A stretch of DNA of 38,021 bases from Bacillota bacterium (GTDB taxonomy: Bacteria > Bacillota > Clostridia > Saccharofermentanales > Fastidiosipilaceae): NCBI GenBank assembly GCA_023388435.1, contig JAEWGG010000035.1, forward strand, positions 1-38,021. Direction: 5' to 3'. The translations under genes and the position numbers were made by a program. The number at the start of each line of letters is the position of its first letter. The first letter of the stretch is position 1. The notes under the pieces are model-generated. The model saw only the letters and a list, made by a program, of their open reading frames with translations, was not told the origin of the DNA and did not search any database. Positions 1 through 9,525 of this stretch are shown one piece after another.

Positions 1-348
1 GACGATGACACGGGTTTTCCCCGATAGGGACATATCTAGTCCTGCTTTGAAGAGGCCAATAATCTGCTCTGAGGCGTAATCACCCAGAGCGTCGGCCCTT
101 ATGTGCAGCATCTGGTGATTGTTGGGGCGCGTGAAAGATAGTGTTTTGTTCAGGATGGGGCCGTAGTCCACATACTTCCCCGTATTGCGGTCGAAGTAGG
201 CCGTGGCATCTCCCGACCCTGTAATGACATTGGGCACGACAATCGTAAAGGGCGTCTCGGAGCGCAGGCTGTCCGCATGCAGGCTAGGAAGGCTGCAGAG
301 GAGACCGCAGGCTAGGGCGCAGCCGAAAACGAGTGCTTTCTTCTTCAT
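1..348 (-). CDS. Small secreted protein, lactococcin-972-like candidate (3' end outside window)
   Basis: Translating the minus strand from the ATG at 348 gives 116 open codons with no stop before the window edge, so the gene is partial. A clean AGGAGGT sequence (GGAGGTAAATCCTATG) precedes the start. The N-terminus is a typical Sec signal peptide: MKKK, a hydrophobic core, then a small-residue cleavage region near SLHADS at about residue 25. The mature part contains TAYFDRNTGKYVDYGP followed by a His-containing segment. This lines up with TAHFDYETGKFLSHGP in the secreted protein at 2585-2980, so the two are paralogues flanking the membrane protein gene. By context (TIGR01654-like membrane protein and TIGR03608-like ATPase) it may be a divergent lactococcin-972-type bacteriocin. 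The peptide match alone is weak. Confidence is high that this is a real gene, low for function. Confidence 0.72.
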   Translation of the reverse strand, partial: MKKKALVFGCALACGLLCSLPSLHADSLRSETPFTIVVPNVITGSGDATAYFDRNTGKYVDYGPILNKTLSFTRPNNHQMLHIRADALGDYASEQIIGLFKAGLDMSLSGKTRVIV

Positions 349-399
349 AGGATTTACCTCCTTAAACTATTGCCCCCAGCTCTTTCTGAGGGTGAAAAA

Positions 400-2529
400 C
401 TAAGCGAGGAGCTGGGCCTTCCCCTGTCGGCGGAAGTAGAGGAGGCTCAGAGCGTAGACGACGAGATCGAATAGGAAGAGGAGGGCGAGGAGGACGAGCT
501 TCTCCCCCCAGAGCGAGTTGTTGCTGTATTTCTCGGGCAGGCTGAGGACGAAGCAGAGGGGTGGGAGGCTGATGAGGCAGAAGAGGGGCCAGGTGTTTCG
601 CCAGAGGCCCTGGCCGAAGAGCTGGGCGATGGCCAGGTTCCGCTGCTCCTGGCGCATATAGAAGACCGAGATGAAGGCGGAGAAGGCGGCCAGAATCGCC
701 AAATTGCAGAAGAGGTACTGGGCATCAGAGAACAAATTCTTAAAGAGTCGAGCCTGCAGGGAGTCTATGTGTTCAGAATAGGCTTCCCATTGTAATTCCT
801 CAGCGAGGGGGAGGCCCTGGATGGAGTCCAAGATGGCCTGGCGCCGCTGGGCGTCCGGGGCGATGAAATAGAATTCGTCGATATCGTTGATGACCAGGGG
901 CGGAGCTAGGATGAGCAGCGGGGGCTTCTCGGGCGGACTGGCATCCAAGTCGGGTATGAAGTAGCGCGGCAGCCGCTCTTCGGGAAGAGGAATCAGCTTG
1001 GCATCAGGAAAGAGCTCTTTCCAGACAACGGAGGCCTGCATGGCTGTGGCCCTGTCCTTCGTGGCCTTGGTGTAGAGGAAGTAGGGACCGCCCCAGCCCT
1101 CCTTGCGCAGGTCCTCGGGATGAAGGGCCTCGATCTCCTTCTCGGGGAGGACTTGGTTGTAGCGGAGGAAATTGCCATTCACAATGATAAATTGCTGTTC
1201 CTTATAATCCTTGTCATAGGTGTAAATGAAGTCCCTTTGCTTAAGCAGTTCATCGTAATAGCGATGGCTGAGCTCTTCTCCCGGTCCTACAAGATGAATG
1301 CTGCTGCCATCGTAGTTAAAGGTGTTGAAGTGTATGTTAGGACTCTTGGGCATCAGGCGCCAGAGGTCGCCCTTAAATTGTCGCTCTGCCTCCTGCTCGC
1401 GCTGGGACCGGAAGAGGAATTTGATGTAGCTGAGCCTATCGACTGAGGCCTCCGCGAGGAGGTATACGGAGACAAACTTGAGCAGGAGGACGAGGAGCAG
1501 GAGGCCGCGGCGGTTCAGTCGCCCCTGGAGAAAGGGGAGGAGCCTGCTCCAGCGCAAGAAGGCGAGGAGGACCAGGAGGACCAGGGTGCTCAGGCAGAGG
1601 TAGACGATGAAAGGAATGAAGATTAGGGGAAGGTAATAGATGAGGCTCTGCCAGGAGGGGCGAAAGCCAAGGAGATAGAGAAAAAAGGGCGCGGAGCCCA
1701 AGAAGCAGAGGGCGGGGAGCCCCAGGTGGACCCGTGCCAGCTGTGCGAAGAGAGTCAGGGGGCCGTGTGCGAAAAGGCGGGCGATCATGTAGTCACGTTG
1801 GCAGCGGAAGTAATAGGCGAGGTGGAGCAAGAGGGCCCCGACCAGAAGGAGGCCCAGGGCGAGACGGGGCCACTGCAGGGGATTCAGGTCTTCCAGTCTT
1901 TCGACAAGTAGGGAGGGGGAAAAGCTCCTCGGGATGATGTGCTCCTCAAGTTTCGCCCCAAACTGCCTCAGGAGGATGTTGGAGAGCTCTGTGAGGGCAT
2001 TCTCATCTGCGTTGAGGAGGTAGAGATTGAGGTCTAGGGGGTCGCTGCGGTACTGCTTGAGGGGCTGAAGGAACAGGGGCTTTAGGCTCTGCCAGCTCTT
2101 TCGGATTCGGGGCTCTGGACCTTCACTGGAGAAGATTTCGTCGCTCTGATTGAAGGCCTCTGGGGACTTGGGCCCGTGGATGAGGGGGAGGGCGTCCAGG
2201 GTCTCCTGGCGGCTGAGCTGCATGTAGTGACGATAGGACGCATCATCCCTGAGCTGGCGGTTGCGGGCGACGATGTCCACCTGATGGGTCTTGGCCCAGT
2301 CCATGAGGGCGGCTGGGAGCTCATCCATCGGACTTCGGGGCGGGGCACCTTCGTCCGCATAGCTCCCTGAGTTTTCCGCTAAGCTGAGACCGAGGTCCAG
2401 GGGCCGTCCTTCGGAGAAGCGGAGGGGGTTGCGGATGTTCGCTAGTTCCTCGGCCTCGCCTGATTCACGCAGCATCAGGCAAAAATAGAAGCAGAGGAGG
2501 ATGGAGTAGGCGATGAGGACCTTTTTCAT
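400..2529 (-). CDS. Bacteriocin-associated FtsX-like integral membrane protein
   Basis: This 709-residue protein has a single N-terminal helix (about 4-20), an extracellular segment of about 200 residues, four helices (about 222-240, 271-289, 298-325, 341-360), a second large extracellular segment and three C-terminal helices in the last 100 residues. The sequences after helix 2 and helix 6 resemble each other (MIARLFAHG and LAIAQLFGQG), as expected of the duplicated permease halves of FtsX/MacB-like proteins. Size and layout fit the bacteriocin-associated membrane protein family (TIGR01654/DUF1430), often annotated as putative immunity and found with lactococcin-972-like peptides. The start has a strong GGAGGT seven bases upstream. 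It lies between two paralogous secreted protein genes and downstream of an ABC ATPase, with which it probably forms the transporter. Whether it exports, confers immunity, or extracts peptides from the membrane is not decided by sequence. Confidence 0.82.
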   Translation of the reverse strand: MKKVLIAYSILLCFYFCLMLRESGEAEELANIRNPLRFSEGRPLDLGLSLAENSGSYADEGAPPRSPMDELPAALMDWAKTHQVDIVARNRQLRDDASYRHYMQLSRQETLDALPLIHGPKSPEAFNQSDEIFSSEGPEPRIRKSWQSLKPLFLQPLKQYRSDPLDLNLYLLNADENALTELSNILLRQFGAKLEEHIIPRSFSPSLLVERLEDLNPLQWPRLALGLLLVGALLLHLAYYFRCQRDYMIARLFAHGPLTLFAQLARVHLGLPALCFLGSAPFFLYLLGFRPSWQSLIYYLPLIFIPFIVYLCLSTLVLLVLLAFLRWSRLLPFLQGRLNRRGLLLLVLLLKFVSVYLLAEASVDRLSYIKFLFRSQREQEAERQFKGDLWRLMPKSPNIHFNTFNYDGSSIHLVGPGEELSHRYYDELLKQRDFIYTYDKDYKEQQFIIVNGNFLRYNQVLPEKEIEALHPEDLRKEGWGGPYFLYTKATKDRATAMQASVVWKELFPDAKLIPLPEERLPRYFIPDLDASPPEKPPLLILAPPLVINDIDEFYFIAPDAQRRQAILDSIQGLPLAEELQWEAYSEHIDSLQARLFKNLFSDAQYLFCNLAILAAFSAFISVFYMRQEQRNLAIAQLFGQGLWRNTWPLFCLISLPPLCFVLSLPEKYSNNSLWGEKLVLLALLFLFDLVVYALSLLYFRRQGKAQLLA

Positions 2530-2584
2530 ATGGGACCTCCGTTTTGGTAGAGAAAAGCTGTCTGGGGATGAAGCTCAGCGGAGA

Positions 2585-2980
2585 CTATTTAGCTGCGCCG
2601 GGCGAATAGATGGTGACCGTTTGGTATTTGGCAATCCTCTCCTTGCTTTGCTTCCAAATTGTGGAGAAAGCAATCTGATGCTCAAGCCTATAGTCATTAA
2701 TAGGCCTGTAGGAGATCATTCTCATATCGTGGTAGTACACATTGGTCCGAGGAGGGAGTACGACATTGATCATAGGTCCGTGAGAGAGGAACTTCCCCGT
2801 CTCATAGTCAAAGTGAGCAGTTGTGTAGCCAGAGGCATCGTGCTTTTCCTGCGGATCGGCCTTGGGGAAGAAGACATATGCCTTGCCAACTTGGACACCT
2901 GCTGCCTGAAGGCTTCCTGCCGCGAAGAGCACGGCACAGGAGAGACAGAGGGCGGAGAGAATCTGCGTGCGCTTTTTCAT
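2585..2980 (-). CDS. Small secreted protein, lactococcin-972-like candidate
   Basis: A 131-residue protein with an obvious signal peptide (MKKRTQ, hydrophobic core, cleavage around SLQAAG near residue 27). The mature part has TGKFLSHGP and, further on, NVYYHD, loosely recalling the W/Y-x-x-G and S-N-Y-Y-H pattern of lactococcin 972 family bacteriocins. It is paralogous to the partial secreted protein at 1-348. Its ATG overlaps the TGA of the upstream ABC ATPase in an ATGA arrangement and is preceded by AGGAGGT, so it is translationally coupled to the transporter. There is no double-glycine leader and no cysteine pair in the mature region, so it is not a typical class II bacteriocin. It could instead be a secreted partner of the transporter that is not a toxin. 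Confidence 0.75.
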   Translation of the reverse strand: MKKRTQILSALCLSCAVLFAAGSLQAAGVQVGKAYVFFPKADPQEKHDASGYTTAHFDYETGKFLSHGPMINVVLPPRTNVYYHDMRMISYRPINDYRLEHQIAFSTIWKQSKERIAKYQTVTIYSPGAAK

Positions 2981-3618
2981 GCTCTACCTCCTATATCTAT
3001 GACCCTGGTGACCCCAGACAGCAGTTGAGGGTCATGTGTCACCATCACAATGGACTTGCCCTCCTGGCGGAGGAGGGCGAAGAGTTCCATGATTTCATTG
3101 GCGCTCTCCCGATCCAGGTTGCCAGTGGGCTCATCGGCGAGGATGACCTGGGCGGGTTTGAGCAGGAGGCGGGCGAAGGCCAGGCGCTGTTGCTCGCCGC
3201 CGCTGAGACTGCGGGTCTGTCTGGGGCCATAGCCCTCCAGGCCCACGCAGGTCAGGGCAGCCTCTAAGTCGGCCTGACTGCGCTGCTTGCCATAGTGGGC
3301 GGCCAGCTTCAGATTCTGGAAGACCGTGGCGTCCTCCATCAGGGCGTAGTTTTGGAAGAGATAGGCCAGGTCGTAGCGCAGGCAGCGCAGGGCGCGGCGG
3401 CTGTTGATGCGCAAGTTTCTTTGGCCGAAGTGCCAGGTGTCCCCGCTTGTGGGCCGTAGGAGTAGGCCCAGCATGTTGAGTAGGGAGGACTTACCGGAGC
3501 CGGAGGGGCCGATAATGCCCAGGAATTCGCCAGCTTCCACGGAGCAGGAGAAGTCGCGAAAAATTTCGTGCTTTCCATAGCTTAGGCTGATTTTTTCTAA
3601 GTGGATGAGCTTTTTCAT
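2977..3618 (-). CDS. ABC transporter ATP-binding protein, lactococcin-972 export group
   Basis: A 213-residue ABC ATPase with Walker A GPSGSGKSS at 37-45, the Q-loop in YLFQNYALMED around Q89, signature LSGGE at 138-142, and Walker B ILADEP directly followed by TGNLD. The TGNLD form and the short length place it with MacB/LolD-type ATPases that energise FtsX-like permeases. The LFQNYALMED...TVFQNL stretch is characteristic of the lactococcin-972-group ATPases (TIGR03608). I chose the ATG at 3618 because GGAGGG lies seven bases upstream; the in-frame ATG at 3633 overlaps that ribosome binding site. It is the first gene of the minus-strand cassette and overlaps the following secreted protein gene by four bases. 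Its permease is most likely the 709-residue protein. Confidence 0.88.
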   Translation of the reverse strand: MKKLIHLEKISLSYGKHEIFRDFSCSVEAGEFLGIIGPSGSGKSSLLNMLGLLLRPTSGDTWHFGQRNLRINSRRALRCLRYDLAYLFQNYALMEDATVFQNLKLAAHYGKQRSQADLEAALTCVGLEGYGPRQTRSLSGGEQQRLAFARLLLKPAQVILADEPTGNLDRESANEIMELFALLRQEGKSIVMVTHDPQLLSGVTRVIDIGGRA

Positions 3619-3825
3619 AGACGTGCCCTCCATGTACAGGCCTCTGTATGGCCAGCATAAGGGAGCGAAGCTTGCATGTATAGCGGAGAAGATGTTTTTG
3701 CTGCAGAATAGACAAATCGTACAAAAAGTGACGATTTAAATCATTCGTTATCGGGATTTGTTGTACATTCTGATGATAAATAAATTAAGGATCTATCTCA
3801 TAGGATTTCCTGGACTGTGGGCAAA
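3619..3825. other. Intergenic leader of the bacteriocin-like cassette
   Basis: About 200 AT-rich bases separate the nagB terminator from the ABC ATPase gene. The promoter of the minus-strand cassette must lie here, but I could not fix a convincing -35/-10 pair. On the minus strand the segment contains related words in opposite orientation: TGTACAACAAATC at about 3762-3774 and TTTGTACGATTTGT further downstream. These could form an operator, but the match is imperfect. No gene is supported. Confidence 0.35.
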
Positions 3826-3826
3826 G

Positions 3827-3863
3827 TGAAAAAGACCTCCGACGGGCAGGGCCGCCGGAGGTC
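3827..3863 (-). terminator. Rho-independent terminator after nagB
   Basis: On the minus strand, GACCTCCG (3863-3856) pairs with CGGAGGTC (3841-3834) and is followed directly by TTTTTC. It lies 34 bases beyond the nagB stop codon and separates nagB from the bacteriocin-like cassette. Confidence 0.85.
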
Positions 3864-3896
3864 CGAACGATCTGAGACTTTTCTTCACAAGGCTGC

Positions 3897-4622
3897 TTAG
3901 AGCAAGCTGGCGGATTCCTGGTCAAGCAGGACGGTAACGGCGGGGTGTAGCTGCAGGACGGAAGCAGGGCAGCTGGCGCTGATGGGGCCCTGAATCATGG
4001 CGCGGACGGCTTCCGCCTTGTCCTCACCTGTGGCGATCAGCACAATCTTTCCCGCCTCCATAATGGTGGAGATACCCATACTGAGGGCGCGACGCGGCAC
4101 CTCATCCGCCGAGGAAAAGAAGCGGGCGTTAGCTTCAATGGTCGAGGCTTCCAGATCCACGGTGTGGGTGAAGCGCTCCATGACAGCTGCGGGTTCGTTG
4201 AAGCCGATGTGACCGTTGCGGCCGATTCCCAGAAGCTGGAGGTCAATGCCTCCGGCCTGTAGGAGCAGGGACTCGTAGCGCTCACACTCCTCATCCAGGT
4301 CCTCGGCCATGCCGTCGGGAATGTGTATGTTCTCGGGATTTAGATTGATTTTCGAGAAGAGATGCTCCTGCATGAAGTGGAAGTAGCTCTGTTCGTGCTT
4401 TTTGTCCAGACCTACGTACTCGTCCAGGTTGAAGCTGGTGGTAGCGGCGAAAGTGATGACACCAGCCTCATAGAGCTTGATCAGTTCCTGATAGATGCCA
4501 ACGGGGCTGCTGCCCGTGGCAAAGCCCAGGACGGACTCTGGTTCATCGATCAGCTGGGCCGCAATGAGCGTCGCCCCAGCCTTGGCGACCTGCTCCTTGT
4601 TATCAAAAATTTGAATGACCAT
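3897..4622 (-). CDS. nagB: Glucosamine-6-phosphate deaminase
   Basis: The 241-residue protein converts glucosamine 6-phosphate to fructose 6-phosphate and ammonia, the last step of amino-sugar breakdown before glycolysis. Family motifs are present: the phosphate-binding loop FATGSSP at 34-40, the NLDEY motif with D67 and E68, and GRNGHIGFNEP at 134-144 with the catalytic histidine at 138 and glutamate at 143. Length matches Gram-positive NagB proteins. The ATG at 4622 is preceded by GGAGGT five bases upstream; a further in-frame ATG at 4634 overlaps this site and is rejected. The gene stands alone between its own promoter and terminator. No nagA is next to it, so GlcNAc-6-phosphate deacetylation must be encoded elsewhere. 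Confidence 0.97.
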   Translation of the reverse strand: MVIQIFDNKEQVAKAGATLIAAQLIDEPESVLGFATGSSPVGIYQELIKLYEAGVITFAATTSFNLDEYVGLDKKHEQSYFHFMQEHLFSKINLNPENIHIPDGMAEDLDEECERYESLLLQAGGIDLQLLGIGRNGHIGFNEPAAVMERFTHTVDLEASTIEANARFFSSADEVPRRALSMGISTIMEAGKIVLIATGEDKAEAVRAMIQGPISASCPASVLQLHPAVTVLLDQESASLL

Positions 4623-4654
4623 GTCTACCTCCATACCCCGACAATTGTGGTCTC

Positions 4655-4683
4655 AGTGTACTCGTTTCCTTTGCACATGACAA
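4655..4683 (-). promoter_or_regulatory. nagB promoter
   Basis: On the minus strand TTGTCA (4683-4678) is separated by exactly 17 bases from TACACT (4660-4655). The predicted start is about 25 bases upstream of the nagB ATG, leaving a short leader. No clear GntR-type operator is visible. Confidence 0.65.
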
Positions 4684-4726
4684 GGTTTTTAGCTTTGACG
4701 TGGCCTGGACAGATGCACAGGACAGG

Positions 4727-5410
4727 TCAGTAGAGCGTGCCACGGGCATTCAGGTTCTCATGGTAGGCGTACATGTCGTTGAAGAGGACGAAGCGGGGGC
4801 GGGGGAGGCAAAAGACAGGCATTTCCCGCTGGCAGACTGCCAGGGCCTGGGCCCCTAGTTCCTGGGCGATCGCCTCTTCTTCTGGGGAAAAATCAGCGAG
4901 GTGGTAGGCGAGGGAGATGTGGAAGACGTAGTCCTGGTGCCCATGCTCCCGCATTTCCATGCGCTGGGCGATCTGGTCACGATAGCGGCGGAGCCGGGTC
5001 TCATCCTGGGGACTGGTGGCCTGTAAAAGGAGCTTATGGGGGAGGACGCAGTAGCAGCGCATTTTCACCCTTTCCGGCACGGGGATGTCACGGATACGAT
5101 CCCGGACGGCCCGGTCAACTTCGCTGAAACAGCTGTAATTCGGATCCAGCCACTGAGGCCAACGCGGGCCTCCTCGGTCGATGACACGAATGAGGGAGTA
5201 GAGCGTGGTGTGGAAGGAATTCGCTGGAAGGAAGGCCAGCTTGGGGGCCAGGGGGGACTGGCGAAAGAGACCTTGTATTTTGTGTGCGAGGCCCAGGACC
5301 GCCTGCCCCTCCGCACCTGCATCGGGGGCGTAGTAGGGGGCGATGATGGTATTGCCGTAGTAGGGAAGAACTTCGCCGTTGGGACTAAACTTATTGGGGT
5401 CAATGGCCAT
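4727..5410 (-). CDS. 2H phosphoesterase superfamily protein, DUF1868-like
   Basis: A 227-residue protein with the two H-x-T/S motifs that define the 2H phosphoesterase fold: SFHTTLYSL with H67/T69, and VFHISLAYH with H164/S166. Families of this fold include LigT/ThpR RNA 2',5'-phosphodiesterases and cyclic phosphodiesterases; length and spacing best fit DUF1868. The real start is the ATG at 5410, preceded by GGAGG; the open frame extends much further upstream but that stretch has no signal and overlaps the permease gene. It is the last gene of the importer operon, 79 bases after the permease stop. A role in processing an imported phospho-compound, or a cyclic nucleotide, is inference only. 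No substrate can be assigned. Confidence 0.85.
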   Translation of the reverse strand: MAIDPNKFSPNGEVLPYYGNTIIAPYYAPDAGAEGQAVLGLAHKIQGLFRQSPLAPKLAFLPANSFHTTLYSLIRVIDRGGPRWPQWLDPNYSCFSEVDRAVRDRIRDIPVPERVKMRCYCVLPHKLLLQATSPQDETRLRRYRDQIAQRMEMREHGHQDYVFHISLAYHLADFSPEEEAIAQELGAQALAVCQREMPVFCLPRPRFVLFNDMYAYHENLNARGTLY

Positions 5411-5489
5411 GGGAGCCTCCTTTCTGGGGCGGAGAGGCCAGGGGACAAGTCTCCTGGATGGTGTCCCGCTCTGCTTCGTTGCTGGACGA

Positions 5490-7214
5490 TTAACTTCCGC
5501 GGCGCTTTTGCCTGTATTTGCGCCCATAGACCAGGCCCACAATGAGGATGGAGAGCAGCATGACGATGGCTGCGTACACAAAAGTGAGCATCTGGGTCTG
5601 CGGGTCGGCGTCAGAGGAGTTTGCCGCACTTAGAACCACGCCCAGAGGTCGGTAGAGGGGATGGAAGAGGAAGACGGCCATGCTGTACTCCGCAAGACGG
5701 GAGATGAAGTTCAGTAGGAACATGGAGAGCATGGCGGGCGTGATGATGGGCAGAATGACCCGGCAGTAACTGTGCAGGACTCCGGCACCTAGATTGCGGG
5801 CGGCCTCTTCAAGGCTGTTGTCGATGCTGACGTATGCAGCCTTGATCATGCGCAGGGTGTAGGGGATTTTTCCCACGACATAGCCGATGAGCAGCAGCCA
5901 GATGCTGCCGCCAAGTGTCAGGCCGAAGGTGAGGATGCTGGGACGGCTAAAAGTCATGACCAGACCCAGGGCCAGGAGGGTGCTGGGCAGGAACCAGGGT
6001 ACCTGGAGAATCAGCTCCAGGCCAGCGGTCCAGCGATTCTTATGTTTGGTGATGACGCGAGCCAGGATGAGGATCAGGAAGAGAACCAGGAGGGAGGCCA
6101 GAGCGGAGTAGACGATGCTGGTCAGCAGGGGTTTAAGGCCCGCAGCAGAACTTAGGGCACGGCGGTAGTTGTCGAGGTTGAGTAGATCGAAGCGCAGCCG
6201 CCCCTCATACAGGGCACGGCGGGGCATGAAGGAGAAGAGGAGTATGAAGGCCAGGGGGATGAGCTGAATCCATGCGCTGAGGTGGGCCAGGAACGTCAGA
6301 GTGTAACGCAGGGGCCGGCTCTTGATCTCCTGCCGCTGGAGCTTGGTTTTGACCTTGGAAACGGAATTGTACTTGCGACGGGCTTCAATACGGTTGGCAA
6401 TGACGAGAACCAGAATGGATATGAAGCCGAGAAAGATGGCCAGTACGGCGGCGTAGTTGCGGGTGTTGAGGGTGGCCGAAAAAGCGCGCACGAGGGGGTT
6501 GATGGTTTCGAACTGCGCAGCACCCAGGATCTCCGATTCCGCAAAGGCCGAGATGCCGTTGATAAAGGTGAGGATGGAGACGGCAAAAATCGCGGGTCGG
6601 AGGGTTGGCAGCAGCACTTTCCAGAGGATGCGGAAGCCCCGAACACCCATGTTCTGGGCGGCTTCCACGGTCTGGTAGTCGATGCTGCGTAAGGCGTCGC
6701 GGACAAAGAGAATGTGGTTGTTGGTTCCGGCAAAAGTCATGACCAGGAGCACGGGCCAGAAACCGCGGAACCAGTAGGGGTCGAGGCCGGGGAAATACCT
6801 ATGTAAGGCGCTGGTCACGAGACCTTGACTGCCTAGCAGGAAGTTGTAGGCGGTGACGAGGACGAGGCGGTTGGAGACCAGAGGGGCGTGGAAGGCAAGG
6901 GCCAGGAAGCGCCGCCCTGGGATTTTGAAATAGTCGAGGCAGAGGACCTGGAAGATACCCAGAATGTTGACTGTCACACAGAGTGAAATGGCCAGTAAAA
7001 AGGTGTTCTTCATGGCGCCCAGGACACGCTGGGAGCTGATAACTTTTCCCAGAACCGAAAGGTCAATATGTCCGTTTGGACTAAAGGTTTGCCAGATCAG
7101 GGTCAGGTTGGGATAGATCAGATAGGTGAAGAGCTGGAGGCCGAGGAGCAGGCTGAGGATGAGGTAGATTAAGCGGCGCGACAGGCCCTCCTGGCGAAAG
7201 TAATGGCGAAACAT
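5490..7214 (-). CDS. ABC importer permease with two fused permease domains (Fe(III)/phosphonate/thiamine type)
   Basis: The 574-residue membrane protein contains two complete binding-protein-dependent permease domains in tandem, as in FbpB, ThiP and PhnU2-type proteins. Each half has its own EAA loop that contacts the ATPase: EAAQNMGVRG...LPTLRPA in the first half and EAARNLGAG...LPIITPA in the second. About twelve transmembrane segments are visible, with the first near residues 14-35. It would form the whole membrane channel with two copies of the ATPase encoded immediately upstream (17 bases apart). GAGGAAG precedes the ATG. The substrate cannot be read from the permease; ferric iron, 2-aminoethylphosphonate and thiamine are all transported by members of this group. 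Confidence 0.92.
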   Translation of the reverse strand: MFRHYFRQEGLSRRLIYLILSLLLGLQLFTYLIYPNLTLIWQTFSPNGHIDLSVLGKVISSQRVLGAMKNTFLLAISLCVTVNILGIFQVLCLDYFKIPGRRFLALAFHAPLVSNRLVLVTAYNFLLGSQGLVTSALHRYFPGLDPYWFRGFWPVLLVMTFAGTNNHILFVRDALRSIDYQTVEAAQNMGVRGFRILWKVLLPTLRPAIFAVSILTFINGISAFAESEILGAAQFETINPLVRAFSATLNTRNYAAVLAIFLGFISILVLVIANRIEARRKYNSVSKVKTKLQRQEIKSRPLRYTLTFLAHLSAWIQLIPLAFILLFSFMPRRALYEGRLRFDLLNLDNYRRALSSAAGLKPLLTSIVYSALASLLVLFLILILARVITKHKNRWTAGLELILQVPWFLPSTLLALGLVMTFSRPSILTFGLTLGGSIWLLLIGYVVGKIPYTLRMIKAAYVSIDNSLEEAARNLGAGVLHSYCRVILPIITPAMLSMFLLNFISRLAEYSMAVFLFHPLYRPLGVVLSAANSSDADPQTQMLTFVYAAIVMLLSILIVGLVYGRKYRQKRRGS

Positions 7215-7231
7215 GCGGACTTCCTCTCAAG

Positions 7232-8281
<1,050 letters not shown>

Positions 8282-8333
8282 AACTGGCTCTCCTTATTTT
8301 TTGCCGTGCTTCGACGGGCCTTGGCGCTTGGAC

Positions 8334-8382
8334 GTTCCCGTGCGGGCGGGGAGGATGCGACTGGCGCTCCTCCCTGCGGGAC
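8334..8382 (-). promoter_or_regulatory. Stem-loop between solute-binding protein and ATPase genes
   Basis: On the minus strand GTCCCGCAGGGAGGA (8382-8368) can pair with TCCTCCCC...CGCACGGGAAC (8355-8334) with small bulges. There is no T-tract. Hairpins at this position often stabilise or partly attenuate importer mRNA so that the binding protein is made in excess; that role is inferred. Confidence 0.5.
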
Positions 8383-8392
8383 GCTTAGCGGC

Positions 8393-9505
8393 TTAGTAGA
8401 TTTCGAGCTGAATCTTGGCGACCCAGTCGTCCATCATCTTATTGATGTAGGTCCAGTCCAACTGAGAGGGCTTGAACTTTTCTTTGATTTCCTTAGCGAG
8501 GGGCGTCATCTGCTCCTGGGCATCCACATTGGCGACGATATTACCGTTTCTGGCGCTGTAGTCCCCCATAACTTCGGCGGAGCCCAGCCAGTTGGCGAAG
8601 CGCAGGGATTCCTCGACGACCTGTTGATTGCTGTTCTTCACAACAGCGATCTGATTCGTGTTGCTGGGTTCGCCTTCTGCAACATAGCAGATGGTGGCGG
8701 GCTTAGACAGACCAAAGGCCTGGCTCTTGGGCTGGATGCCTGCCGCGTAAATGTAGGTGATGGGTGTCTTGCCCTTGACCATATTATCGAAGGAGTCTTC
8801 GCCGGCGGGCGTTTTATAACCGTTGTCAAAAAAGGCCTTAATCGCCTTCCAACCTTCTTCTGAGACGCCCAGCTCGCCTTTTTCGTCAAGGTACTGGCCC
8901 AGGATGTTGCCGACAATGGAGCGGTCAGTGGTGCCATCGAACTTCGTGGGTACGGCGTACTTGCCGTGGAACTCCGGCTTTTCCCAGAGGTCCTTATAAG
9001 ACTTGGGACCATTCTCAAGCGTGTACAGGTCGGGGTTGGCGATGAGGAGTTTGGGCTGGACCTCGTAGGGCCAGGAATAACCGTTCGCCTTACTCAGATC
9101 CTTGACCTTATCGGCCCAGTCAGGGGTGAAGGGCTCCAGAGTCTCCTTCTCGACCATGCTCGCGAACTGCTCTTCGGAGGGGCCCCAGACCACATTGAGG
9201 GTGGGATTGCTGGACTCGGCGATGACACGGGCCGTGATGGCTCCGCCGCCCAGGGGTACCACTTCGATGTTGAAGCCAGCCTTGCTTGCGCTCTCCTGCA
9301 ACCAGGCTTCGCGCTCGCTGCCGTTGTTGTTGGTGGCGACGACAATTTTTTGGCCGCTGGGTTTGGCAGAGAGGATGGCCTTGAGCTCTTCGGCACTACG
9401 GGTCTGAGCCTTCTGGGCCTTGCCGTCCTGCCCGCCTCCGCAGGCACTGAGACCGAGAGCGAGGACAAGGCCCAGGCTGGCCAGGGCGTGGAAACGTTTA
9501 TACAT
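8393..9505 (-). CDS. Extracellular solute-binding lipoprotein, family 1 (Fe(III)/phosphonate type)
   Basis: A 370-residue lipoprotein with a type II signal: positively charged start, hydrophobic core and lipobox LSAC with the acylated cysteine at residue 22, followed by a Gly-rich linker. The mature part looks like AfuA/FbpA/PhnS-type binding proteins, with VVWGPSEEQFASM and the WPYEVQPKLLIANP region corresponding to their hinge and ligand cleft. It does not show an obvious tyrosine pair of the kind that binds ferric iron in FbpA, so a small organic or phospho-organic ligand is equally possible. TAAAGGAGAAG precedes the ATG. It precedes the ATPase and permease in the operon and follows the PP2C-like gene. 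Confidence 0.9.
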   Translation of the reverse strand: MYKRFHALASLGLVLALGLSACGGGQDGKAQKAQTRSAEELKAILSAKPSGQKIVVATNNNGSEREAWLQESASKAGFNIEVVPLGGGAITARVIAESSNPTLNVVWGPSEEQFASMVEKETLEPFTPDWADKVKDLSKANGYSWPYEVQPKLLIANPDLYTLENGPKSYKDLWEKPEFHGKYAVPTKFDGTTDRSIVGNILGQYLDEKGELGVSEEGWKAIKAFFDNGYKTPAGEDSFDNMVKGKTPITYIYAAGIQPKSQAFGLSKPATICYVAEGEPSNTNQIAVVKNSNQQVVEESLRFANWLGSAEVMGDYSARNGNIVANVDAQEQMTPLAKEIKEKFKPSQLDWTYINKMMDDWVAKIQLEIY

Positions 9506-9525
9506 AGTACTTCTCCTTTATTTTG

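Noticed and set aside
4727..5629. Long version of the 2H phosphoesterase starting near 5629
   Set aside because: The extra N-terminus is Ser/Pro/Arg-rich out-of-frame permease sequence; the ATG at 5410 has a GGAGG site and starts the conserved part.
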